Source: Marivirga aurantiaca
GTDB taxonomy: Bacteria > Bacteroidota > Bacteroidia > Cytophagales > Cyclobacteriaceae
NCBI RefSeq assembly: GCF_016679925.1
Contig: NZ_JAEQBW010000004.1
Span: forward strand, 62,001-126,000
DNA length: 64,000 nucleotides
Direction of reading: 5' to 3'
Made by a program: the position numbers and the translations under genes. Numbering within the stretch: position 1 is the first letter of the stretch; each line of letters begins with the position of its first letter. The notes under the pieces were generated by a model. That model had not been told where the DNA came from. It was given only the letters and a program-made list of their open reading frames with translations, and ran no database searches. Shown here one piece after another: positions 16,073-23,774 of the stretch.

Positions 16073-17733
16073 TAAAAGCGAATCTTCCAAAGGTTTTAAT
16101 AGTAACAGGAGGGCTTTTGAGCGCAGGTGAGAAGTCCATGTGGAACGCCCTCAAAAAGCAATATAAGCAAGTGAAAGCTGCGAAAGCCCACTGGCTGGAG
16201 ACAAAGATTAAATTGGTAACAGCTGAAATGTTGGTATATGAGAAGCTAAAGAAGAAAAGAGGAAAGCTGGCAGAGTATTTCAAAGGGGAATCTCAATCCA
16301 TACCTGAACTTACCGAAGTAGTGCTTGCAGATTTATTGTATAGGGAAGGAATCCCATTCGAAGCAATTACTTATGATTTGCTCTACTCCAATCCCAAAAA
16401 GGCCAATCAATTACTACAGGACACCCAGGTGGTATTGGCTTCTTCCACCTTACTGCATGATTTGAGCGAACTCATGCCATTGATAAAAATGCTCAAGAGA
16501 GATCATAACAGAATAATTCTTGGCGGGGCTTTATGTGGCAGCCTTTATAGCCACTGGAAAGGGGATAGCTTAGTTGATATAATGGCCATTGGTTATGGTG
16601 AATTCCTGGTTCCTAAAATTGCAGATTGGATTAAATCAGGGTTTAAAGAAATTCGTCCTCCGGAACAAGGAAGAATGATTCAAAAGGAACATACTTTGTT
16701 TTTGTTTAGTGGTGTGCCTGAAAGTCGTGACCTGGATTTTCTTCCTACTCCTGATTGGAGAGTGGCAGAAAGCTACCATCAGCGGAAATTTGAGCATGTT
16801 TATTACGAAAGTGTAAGGGGTTGCCCTTACCGTTGTAGCTTTTGTAATTATCCTTTTCTGTTTGACGATAAGAAATTCAGGACAAAAAGTGCTGAGAAAA
16901 TAGCCGCTGACTGGAAGTTCTACTATGAGGAATTAGGAGTGAAGTATATCACTTGCCTCGATTCATTATTTACCATGCCTAAAAAGCGATTGGTAGAGTT
17001 GTGTAAATTGTTAATAGCACAAAAGACCAATGTAAAATGGATTTGTTATGCCCGGGCGGATGATTTGGCAGATGAGTCTGTGGTGAAACTCATGAAAGCC
17101 GCAGGGGTTTCCCAGGTGCAAATAGGTTTGGAATCCGGCAATCAAATGATGTTGGACCAAATGAACAAACGTTGTACGGTTGAGCAAAATCTACAGGCGA
17201 TAAAGAATTGCAGGAAGCATGGGGTGATCAGTATGGTGTCATTAATAGTGGGCTATCCGGGGGAAACAGAAAAAACCTTAAAGGACACATTGAATTTTAT
17301 GCGTGAGGCACGGCCGGATTTTCATTTTTTGGCTACTTTTAGTGTACGGATTGAAGATGTACCCATGTTTAAGGCACCTCATAAAGAACGTTTTGGACTG
17401 GAAAAGATGGACAATCCTTACAGCTTTGCTCCTTACTGGAGGCACAATACCATGAGTTGTTCTGAAGTGGGAGAGCATGTACGAATCCTTGGCATGCAAT
17501 TGTGTGAAGAAAAAATCTCATTGGAAGGAGCGCTTTTTTATCAGAATATTTTACATTATGAACCGGTTATGAAAGAGGAATTTCTTGAGTATCAGCAATC
17601 GCTGATCAAGGGAAACACTTATTTAAAAAAGGTGTTCAATTGGATCAATCATAAGGTGGATCTAAAATTACAAAAAGATATGAAAAAGGTATTCCCTGAC
17701 AATAAGGAACAGCTACAACAGATAAAAGCTTGA
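16069..17733 (+). CDS. B12-binding-type radical SAM enzyme
   Basis: Starting at the ATG that overlaps the Rieske stop (ATGA), the protein is 554 aa. Residues about 90-185 form a Rossmann-like cobalamin-binding-type region (VVLASSTLLHDLSELMPLIKML...IILGGALCG...IMAIGYGE). The radical SAM core follows with C252-x3-C256-x2-C259 (RGCPYRCSFC) and later SAM-barrel strands (GVSQVQIGLESGNQMML, SLIVGYPGETEKT). The architecture matches BchE/P-methylase-like enzymes that methylate or cyclise unreactive carbons. The DxHxxG motif of base-off B12 binding is not evident, so actual cobalamin use is uncertain. About 100 C-terminal residues are family-specific. Confidence 0.9.
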   Translation: MIKANLPKVLIVTGGLLSAGEKSMWNALKKQYKQVKAAKAHWLETKIKLVTAEMLVYEKLKKKRGKLAEYFKGESQSIPELTEVVLADLLYREGIPFEAITYDLLYSNPKKANQLLQDTQVVLASSTLLHDLSELMPLIKMLKRDHNRIILGGALCGSLYSHWKGDSLVDIMAIGYGEFLVPKIADWIKSGFKEIRPPEQGRMIQKEHTLFLFSGVPESRDLDFLPTPDWRVAESYHQRKFEHVYYESVRGCPYRCSFCNYPFLFDDKKFRTKSAEKIAADWKFYYEELGVKYITCLDSLFTMPKKRLVELCKLLIAQKTNVKWICYARADDLADESVVKLMKAAGVSQVQIGLESGNQMMLDQMNKRCTVEQNLQAIKNCRKHGVISMVSLIVGYPGETEKTLKDTLNFMREARPDFHFLATFSVRIEDVPMFKAPHKERFGLEKMDNPYSFAPYWRHNTMSCSEVGEHVRILGMQLCEEKISLEGALFYQNILHYEPVMKEEFLEYQQSLIKGNTYLKKVFNWINHKVDLKLQKDMKKVFPDNKEQLQQIKA

Positions 17734-17740
17734 TTTGAAA

Positions 17741-18496
17741 ATGAAATTCAATCTCCAATTCCAATTAGTAGAAGTAAAAGATATTCATAACGTCCAGCGA
17801 AAGCGGATGTTTGAGTTGATGCATGCCTGCTATAATAAGGTAGAGGAGAGAAATTTTTTAGCAGATTTGGAAAAAAAGCATTGGGCAGGCCTCATTAGCG
17901 ACCAAGATGGAACGGTTCAGGGCTTCACTACTTTTGCAATTAACCCTAAAGGTGTTGGGGGAGAAGAATATCATGTGCTTTTTTCCGGTGATACGGTCAT
18001 TGCTCCTGAATATTGGGGCACCCAAATCATGAGAGATGGCTGGTGTAAGGCAGTAGGAAGTATCATTGCCGCAGACCCTTCCAAACCATGGTACTGGTAC
18101 CTATTATCCAAAGGTCACCGCACCTACATGTTTTTGCCTTTGTTTTTTAAAGAGTATTTTCCCTCTATAGAAAAAACTGCGGTTGAGGGGAAATTGGAAA
18201 AAATTGCCGCAGAAGTTTCAGCAAAACTTTATGGGCATTACTGGAAGCCAGATGAGGGAGTAATTCGCTTTGATGAAAGCCAGGGGGAGTTAAAGCAGGA
18301 GTGGATTGAAGCCTCCTACCAAAAGAAAGGAAGCAGTTTTGTTCAATTTTTCTTGCAAAAAAACCCGGGTTTTCATCAGGGAGAGGAATTAGTTTGTGTA
18401 GCACAACTACATCCTGACAATATTCTTCGTTCGGCAAAAATGATTGTGTTGGAAGGAATGGAGCATCCTATAAAGTTAAAGTTGGAGTCGAAATGA
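17741..18496 (+). CDS. GNAT-like protein, putative acyltransferase
   Basis: I use the ATG at 17741 (251 aa); the frame also opens at a TTG 6 bp earlier. By eye it follows a GNAT-like order: an N-terminal helix (MFELMHACYNKVEERNFLADL), a strand pair with substrate contact (GLISDQDGTVQGFTTFAI), a central strand with an acidic residue (YHVLFSGDTVIAPEYWG) and a helix (IMRDGWCKAVGSII). The acetyl-CoA P-loop Q/RxxGxG/A is not clear. It is nested between the radical SAM and GH3 genes (7-bp gap and 4-bp overlap), so it surely belongs to the pathway. An acyl transfer role is inference. Confidence 0.7.
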   Translation: MKFNLQFQLVEVKDIHNVQRKRMFELMHACYNKVEERNFLADLEKKHWAGLISDQDGTVQGFTTFAINPKGVGGEEYHVLFSGDTVIAPEYWGTQIMRDGWCKAVGSIIAADPSKPWYWYLLSKGHRTYMFLPLFFKEYFPSIEKTAVEGKLEKIAAEVSAKLYGHYWKPDEGVIRFDESQGELKQEWIEASYQKKGSSFVQFFLQKNPGFHQGEELVCVAQLHPDNILRSAKMIVLEGMEHPIKLKLESK

Positions 18497-20049
18497 AAGC
18501 CTCTTTAATCAACAAAGCATGGTTGCTTAGCCAGAAAAGCCTTTCAAAGCAGTTTCACCAAAACGCCCACCACTGTCAGCAAACCCAGGACTTGATTTTA
18601 AAGCAATATTTACAATTAAATGCAACTACGGATTTTGGAAAAAAACATCAATTTGACCGGCTGAAATCTTATCAGGATTATGTACAAAATGTCCCTGTAA
18701 TTGAAGAGTTTTCTGAGATGGAGAATTTTATCAATGACATGAAATCCGGGAGAGAAAATGTTTTGTTTGCCGGTAAAACCCTCTTTTTTGAAACCACTTC
18801 GGGTTCTGGCTCCACCCCTAAATTTATCCCCTATAATACCCGGCTAAAGAAAGAATTCAAGGCGGCAGTAGCTGTTTGGATGTGGGATCTATATCGGACT
18901 GACCCTAAAATATTCTCAGGAAAAGCTTATTGGTCCTTATCTCCTGCATTGAAGGAAACAAGTACTACATCAGGTGGTATTTCCATTGGAACCGGAGATG
19001 ATTCGGCTTATTTTGATCCCGTCACAGCTTTTTTGTTGAAGCAAATTTTTGCTGTTCCTCCGCAACTTAATAAAATTCAGGATGTACACGAATTTTATAT
19101 TCAAACATGGTGCTATTTACTCAGAGCCTCAAACTTGAGTTTTATTTCCGTTTGGAGCCCTCAGTTTTTGCTTCGTTTGATGGATTTTTTTGTGGAAAAT
19201 TTCCAACAGATCAGGAAAGAAAGTGGAATGTCTTTGGCCAGGGCAGATTTAGTTTGGCGGGCTATTGAAGAAAAACACTTAAGCCTCGATTTGTTGTTTT
19301 CAGGCTTGAAATTGATTAGTTGCTGGACACAAGGCCACTCCAAAATATGGATTAAGAAGCTGAAAGAAATAACAGGGGCCGTCCCCATTCAGGGCAAAGG
19401 ATTGTTGGCCACTGAGGGTGTTGTAAGTGTGCCCTTAGGTATGAACCAGCATGTGCTTTCCTATACTTCCCACTTTTACGAATTTAAAAGCGAAGAAGGG
19501 AAAGTTTGTATGGCAGATGCGCTTCGTCAGGGGGAAACTTATGAAGTAATAATTACCACAGGAGGAGGCTTATATCGCTATAACACCCATGATTTAGTGA
19601 AGTGTAGTGGTTTCTACAAAAGTGTTCCCTGTCTTGAATTTCTGGGTCGCTCAGGAAATATCAGCGACCTGGTTGGGGAGAAATTGGCAGAGAGCAGCCT
19701 GGTTGAAATTTTTCATCAGGCGTTGAGCACTTTTCCAAGTATTGAAGCCTTATATCTTTATTCCGAAAGACAGCAGCATATGGCAGGCTATGTATTGGTT
19801 ATCGAGAGTTCCACAACAATTGAATGTGATAATATTGTCCGCTTTGTTGAAGAACAAATGATGACCAACCCATATTATAAGCAAGCTATCAGCTCAGGTC
19901 AGTTGAATTTACTAAAAGCTGCTTCAGTTGATGGAGATTTTACACGCAGACTAACCCGTTATTATCAATCAACTAAAGGAATTAAAGATGGAGATCTAAA
20001 GCTTCCTCTGCTTTTTCCATCAGGTTTTTTAGACCCAATTCTCAAATGA
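18493..20049 (+). CDS. GH3-family acyl-adenylating enzyme
   Basis: A 518-aa GH3 auxin-responsive-promoter-family protein, a branch of the firefly-luciferase/ANL adenylate-forming superfamily. It starts with the family layout QTQDLILKQYLQLNATTDFGKKHQF, has the nucleotide-binding loop ETTSGSGSTPKFIPY at residue 100, a second motif GLLATEGVVSVPLG, TTGGGLYRYNTHDLVKCSG, and FLGRSGNISDLVGEKLAE near residue 385. Plant GH3 enzymes activate acids with ATP and join them to amino acids. The bacterial members are little studied. Here it is the only visible adenylating enzyme of the run and may release or amidate the final acid. Start and previous stop overlap as ATGA. Confidence 0.9.
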   Translation: MKASLINKAWLLSQKSLSKQFHQNAHHCQQTQDLILKQYLQLNATTDFGKKHQFDRLKSYQDYVQNVPVIEEFSEMENFINDMKSGRENVLFAGKTLFFETTSGSGSTPKFIPYNTRLKKEFKAAVAVWMWDLYRTDPKIFSGKAYWSLSPALKETSTTSGGISIGTGDDSAYFDPVTAFLLKQIFAVPPQLNKIQDVHEFYIQTWCYLLRASNLSFISVWSPQFLLRLMDFFVENFQQIRKESGMSLARADLVWRAIEEKHLSLDLLFSGLKLISCWTQGHSKIWIKKLKEITGAVPIQGKGLLATEGVVSVPLGMNQHVLSYTSHFYEFKSEEGKVCMADALRQGETYEVIITTGGGLYRYNTHDLVKCSGFYKSVPCLEFLGRSGNISDLVGEKLAESSLVEIFHQALSTFPSIEALYLYSERQQHMAGYVLVIESSTTIECDNIVRFVEEQMMTNPYYKQAISSGQLNLLKAASVDGDFTRRLTRYYQSTKGIKDGDLKLPLLFPSGFLDPILK

Positions 20050-20056
20050 ATACTTT

Positions 20057-21157
20057 ATGATAAAGATAGCTCCTTACCAGCCAGAATTTGAAGAAGGAAT
20101 AAAAGCACTTTGCCGGATACCGGTATCCGGCAATATTTCACTTGCCCTGGAGCGGGAGCCGAATTATTATGCAGGGGCCTGCCTGCAATGTGAAAAGCCT
20201 GAAATATTTGTGGTGTATGAGGAAAGTCTTTCAAAAGTGTGGGCTGTTTTTAATGCTGGAAAGAGAAGAGTGTGGTATAGGAACGAAGTGGTTGAGGTGC
20301 GCTATTTATGCGATTTAAGGATTCACCCTGAAAAACAACAAAGCCCGGCACTTTACCTGATCGTAAAGAAATTCAGTGAAATAACTGCAAATGATCTATT
20401 GCCAGCTCAAACCGTAGTGTTTGCTGATAACCATAAGATGTTAGCAATAATTGAAAAGCTGTCTCAAAGAAAAAAGACTTCTCAACTGCCTTTTTATCAT
20501 TTGATAGGAGGGTTGACTACTTATATGTTAGGGTTTAATTCCCCCAAAGAAACTAAGGAGAACCTTGACATAAGAAGAGCTACAAATGATGATATTGAAA
20601 CCATGCAAGCTTTTTTTGATAAGGAAAGCCCTCGAATCAACTACTCTCCTTATTATAATTTTAGTGAATTGGAGAGGCCCTATTACCGTGGATTAAAGAT
20701 CAGTGATTTTTTCCTGGCCTATGAGAAGGAAAAACTGGTTGGGGTTTGTGGCACCTGGGATCAAAGTGGAATAAAGCAGACGCGCATAGTGGGATATAGC
20801 AGGACTTATCAAATCATCAAACCACTTTATAATTTATTGGCATCAATTTTTGGCAGGCCTTTATTACCTGAAGCAGGTAAGATTTTAACTTATTTAAATG
20901 TACATAGTATTTTAGTTGAAGAGAGCAGAACCGAGGTGTTTGAACAACTTATACTGAGGATACAAAAGGAACGTTATAACAATGGATTTGACTATTTATT
21001 ATGTAGTTTAAGTGAGGAGGGTCCGTTAACCAAGGCCTTAGATAAGCTGGGGGCGGACAGAAAAATCAAAGGAAAATATTATTGTGTTAATTTTGGAGAA
21101 CCACTTCCCCAAGAATTTAAAAGTGGACATTTTTATGTGGAGTCGGCAAGGATTTAA
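20057..21157 (+). CDS. GNAT-family N-acyltransferase, apparent tandem domains
   Basis: A 366-aa protein whose first part reads as a GNAT fold: YQPEFEEGIKALCRIPVSGN, then the motif A strand VEVRYLCDLRIHPEKQQSPALYLIVKKF near residue 88. A second GNAT-like start appears at about residue 172 (LDIRRATNDDIETMQAFFDKE), with YFLAYEKEKLVGVCGTWDQS-type strands after it. A two-domain acyltransferase is therefore likely. It follows the GH3 gene by 7 bp. A natural proposal is transfer of an acyl group to, or from, the product activated by GH3. A 77-bp gap separates it from the next lipoprotein. Confidence 0.82.
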   Translation: MIKIAPYQPEFEEGIKALCRIPVSGNISLALEREPNYYAGACLQCEKPEIFVVYEESLSKVWAVFNAGKRRVWYRNEVVEVRYLCDLRIHPEKQQSPALYLIVKKFSEITANDLLPAQTVVFADNHKMLAIIEKLSQRKKTSQLPFYHLIGGLTTYMLGFNSPKETKENLDIRRATNDDIETMQAFFDKESPRINYSPYYNFSELERPYYRGLKISDFFLAYEKEKLVGVCGTWDQSGIKQTRIVGYSRTYQIIKPLYNLLASIFGRPLLPEAGKILTYLNVHSILVEESRTEVFEQLILRIQKERYNNGFDYLLCSLSEEGPLTKALDKLGADRKIKGKYYCVNFGEPLPQEFKSGHFYVESARI

Positions 21158-21234
21158 GATTGGACCAGTTCTAATTACTTGCTCTTGAGGCTTCTCTTTC
21201 CCAACTCTTTTATTAAAACCAGTGTCATAGAACT

Positions 21235-21627
21235 ATGATAAAACTCAAGTATAGCATTTTGTTATTGCTAATTTTTAGTGTTGTTTTTACTTCCTGTAAA
21301 AAGGAAGATGTTGCTGCAACCAGTATAGTTAAATGCTGGACATTATATGAAACAGAGGGAAATAGATCAACATTTTTACTTTGTGACAATGAAAACCTTG
21401 GAACAAGCTGGTACAGGCAATCCTATCATTTACAAGCGGATAATGTATGCTCTTATACAGTATTATCCCCTTCAGATGCCCATTATACCGAGGAAGGCAC
21501 TTATGAATACTCGGATACTACAAAGTTTCTGACTATAAAAGATGAGTGGGGCGATGTGGTGGTAAAATATTCAGTAATTAGCATCAAATCCAATGAACTG
21601 GTGATGGAACTTTTATTCTCACAATAA
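21235..21627 (+). CDS. hypothetical lipoprotein, 130 aa
   Basis: A lipoprotein signal ending FTSC (Cys21) is followed by KKED and a strand-rich mature domain of about 110 residues (KCWTLYETEGNRSTFLLCDN...GTYEYSDTTKFLTIKDEWGDVVVKYSVISIKSNELVMEL). This pattern resembles the lipocalin-like lipoproteins common in Bacteroidota. The resemblance is by pattern only. It is on the same strand as the long gene run, 77 bp after it, and ends in a strong terminator, so it may be co-transcribed. Its part in the pathway is unclear. Confidence 0.75.
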   Translation: MIKLKYSILLLLIFSVVFTSCKKEDVAATSIVKCWTLYETEGNRSTFLLCDNENLGTSWYRQSYHLQADNVCSYTVLSPSDAHYTEEGTYEYSDTTKFLTIKDEWGDVVVKYSVISIKSNELVMELLFSQ

Positions 21628-21629
21628 AA

Positions 21630-21657
21630 AACCCGCAAGGAAGCTTTCCTTACGGGT
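21630..21657. terminator. bidirectional terminator closing the long gene run
   Basis: Inverted repeat AACCCGCAAGGAA / TTCCTTACGGGTT with one mismatch and a 2-nt loop, T-rich afterwards on the plus strand (GGTTTTAT) and A-rich before. It separates the run from the convergent acyl-CoA dehydrogenase gene. Confidence 0.8.
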
Positions 21658-21687
21658 TGGTTTTATCAGTTAAGGCTCTTTAAGTCC

Positions 21688-22827
21688 TTACTTTAATATA
21701 GATCGGCTGATTACCAGTTTTTGAATTTCTGAGGTTCCTTCCCCAATAGTACAAAGCTTGGAATCACGGTAGTATTTCTCAACCGGATAATCTTTGGTAT
21801 AGCCATAGCCACCAAAAATCTGAACAGCTTCAGTAGAAATCCTTACGGCTGCTTCGGAAGCATGGTACTTAGCCATGGCAGATTCTTTGTTGACACTTTT
21901 GCCCCTATTTTTTAAGTCTGCCGCCTGGAAAGTCAATAATTTAGCAGCTTCCAGCTCAGTAGCCATGTCAGCTAATTTGAATGCAATTCCCTGGAAATTG
22001 GAAATAGGCTGATTGAACTGGTGTCTTTCTTTGCTGTAAGCCAAAGCGGCATCATATGCACCTTGTGCAATTCCTAAAGAAAGTGCGGCAATGGAAATTC
22101 TGCCACCATCTAATACTTTCATGGACTGGATAAAACCCTGACCCACTTCTCCTAAAATGTTATCTTTATGGATGCGGCAATCTTCAAAAATCATTTCAGC
22201 CGTTTCAGAAAGTCGCATCCCTAATTTATTCTCTTTACGACCACCCTTGAAGCCTTCAGTACCACGTTCTACTACAAAAGCAGTCATGCCATGAGAATCG
22301 CCCACTTCACCTGTTCTTACAATTACCACTGCAACATCACTTGAAACGCCATGTGTAATCCAGTTTTTGGCACCATTAATCACCCAATAGTCACCATCCT
22401 GCACAGCAGTAGTACGCATGTTTCCGGCATCAGAACCTGTATTAGGTTCGGTGAGTCCCCAGGCACCAATCCATTCGGCAGTGGCTAATTTGGGCAACCA
22501 TCTTTTTTTCTGTTCCTCATTGGCAAAGGTCAAAATATGGCCCGTGCATAAAGAGTTATGCGCTGCCATAGACAAACCTATGGATGGATCAACTTTGGAA
22601 AGTTCTAAAATGGCTGTAACATACTCTTCGTACCCAAAGCCTGCACCCCCATATTCCTGAGGTACTATCACACCCATTAAACCAAGACCTCCTAACTTCT
22701 TCATTACTTCAATGGGAAAATATTGTTCTTCATCCCATTGATCCCTAAAAGGTGTAATTTCTTTTGCACCAAAGTCTCTGATCATTTGGGCAATCATTTG
22801 TTGGTTCTCGTTCAATCCAAAATCCAT
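21688..22827 (-). CDS. acyl-CoA dehydrogenase
   Basis: A 379-aa FAD-dependent acyl-CoA dehydrogenase catalysing the first step of beta-oxidation or of branched-chain amino acid breakdown. Typical segments are GLTEPNTGSDAGNMRTTA, WVINGAKNWITHG, the FGGYGYTKDYPVEKYYRDSKLCTIGEGTSEIQ region with catalytic-base neighbourhood, and RQFNQPISNFQGIAFKLADM-type helices. Length is normal. A 26-bp dyad 75-100 bp upstream looks like a TetR-type operator overlapping the promoter, suggesting acyl-CoA- or metabolite-responsive control. The chain-length preference is not deducible. Confidence 0.96.
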   Translation of the reverse strand: MDFGLNENQQMIAQMIRDFGAKEITPFRDQWDEEQYFPIEVMKKLGGLGLMGVIVPQEYGGAGFGYEEYVTAILELSKVDPSIGLSMAAHNSLCTGHILTFANEEQKKRWLPKLATAEWIGAWGLTEPNTGSDAGNMRTTAVQDGDYWVINGAKNWITHGVSSDVAVVIVRTGEVGDSHGMTAFVVERGTEGFKGGRKENKLGMRLSETAEMIFEDCRIHKDNILGEVGQGFIQSMKVLDGGRISIAALSLGIAQGAYDAALAYSKERHQFNQPISNFQGIAFKLADMATELEAAKLLTFQAADLKNRGKSVNKESAMAKYHASEAAVRISTEAVQIFGGYGYTKDYPVEKYYRDSKLCTIGEGTSEIQKLVISRSILK

Positions 22828-23152
22828 AAATTAATGCTCTTGTTAGTTGATATTTATTTTGAAATCTTATTCAGCCCTAAAGATAAGTAAGATTGCTGTA
22901 TTTACCCAACTAACATTAGTTAGGTAAAAATGTTAAGATTGAATTCTTAATAACGGATTCAGTAAAAATTAGTCAAAAAAATCCAGAAGAAAATCCAAAA
23001 AACCCACCGGATAAAACTTGCTTCACTTAAATTTAAAAAATCAGGGAAAATACTTTCGCATAAGTCCAAGGTTGCACAAGCAAAACCGCAAACGGTCATT
23101 ATATTGAAAATTAATAAATATATTGCTTCCTGATTCCGTATGAAAAAAGGAA
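22828..23152. other. intergenic region with divergent promoters
   Basis: About 325 AT-rich bases between the acyl-CoA dehydrogenase gene (minus) and the ECF sigma gene (plus). It contains the 26-bp dyad at 22902-22927 and, on the minus strand, a near -7 box TATCTTTA at 22878-22885. Nothing else was recognised. A short opposite-strand ORF at 22959-23165 has unlikely composition. Confidence 0.5.
22902..22927. promoter_or_regulatory. 26-bp operator-like dyad
   Basis: Two 12-bp arms with a single mismatch around a central CA: the core is AACTAACATTAGTT, extended outward by TTACC and GGTAA. It lies about 17 bp upstream of a -7-like box for the acyl-CoA dehydrogenase gene, where a repressor would block the promoter. 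The size and symmetry fit TetR-family operators. Confidence 0.6.
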
Positions 23153-23725
23153 ATGGACACCACAATAGTCAAAAAAATTATTTCTGGGGATATAAAAGCG
23201 TTTGAAGCGCTTTTTAATGACTATTATGATAGGCTTGCCTATTTTGCTTATCAATATTTGAAAGATAAGGATAATGCCGAGGATGTTGTTCAGGAATTGT
23301 TTTCAAAGTTGTGGGTGAACAGGCAAAAGTTAAGTATTGAAACGTCCATTAATGCGTATCTGTATAGTGCTGTTCGGAATGCCTGCCTGAATCAGCTTAA
23401 GCATCAGAAAGTAAAAGAGGCTTATTTCTCTGCATCAGGTACTACTATGGAATATGACGAGTTTATTCCCAATAAAATTGATGCCGAAGATTTGGGTCAA
23501 CTCATTCAAAGCTGTATCATAGATTTGCCACCGGAAAGACAAAAAATCTTTTTACTAAGTAGGGAGCAAGATTTAAAGTATAAGGAGATAGCAGAAAAAC
23601 TAGGTATTTCTGTGAAGACGGTGGAGGCGCAGATGGGAAAAGCCTTACGGTTTTTAAGGGAAAGGCTAAAAGAATACTTAGCTGTTTGGATTGTGTTTTT
23701 TATAGATATCGCTAAATACTTCTAA
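23153..23725 (+). CDS. ECF RNA polymerase sigma factor, FecI-like (ECF sigma-70)
   Basis: A 190-aa ECF sigma factor with sigma2 (AFEALFNDYYDRLAYFAYQYLKDKDNAEDVVQELFSKLW near residues 14-52) and sigma4 (LPPERQKIFLLSREQDLKYKEIAEKLGISVKTVEAQMGKALRFLRERL near 125-172). It belongs to the Bacteroidota FecI-like group that works with FecR anti-sigma factors and TonB-dependent receptors. An extra C-terminal hydrophobic stretch (LAVWIVFFIDIAKYF) is common in this group. FecR follows after 49 bp, separated by a candidate promoter of the type this sigma factor should recognise. Confidence 0.94.
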   Translation: MDTTIVKKIISGDIKAFEALFNDYYDRLAYFAYQYLKDKDNAEDVVQELFSKLWVNRQKLSIETSINAYLYSAVRNACLNQLKHQKVKEAYFSASGTTMEYDEFIPNKIDAEDLGQLIQSCIIDLPPERQKIFLLSREQDLKYKEIAEKLGISVKTVEAQMGKALRFLRERLKEYLAVWIVFFIDIAKYF

Positions 23726-23730
23726 TTTGA

Positions 23731-23757
23731 GTAAGGGTAGATACTGGTTGGTTTGTC
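23731..23757 (+). promoter_or_regulatory. candidate ECF-type promoter, site 1 (before fecR)
   Basis: GTAAGGGTAGA, then 13 nt, then GTC. The same arrangement, GTAGGGGTATA, 13 nt, GTC, occurs before the TonB receptor gene at 26178-26204. Location directly after the sigma gene and before fecR fits autoregulation by the FecI-like factor. Confidence 0.55.
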
Positions 23758-23774
23758 TTTAATAAATAGAGATT

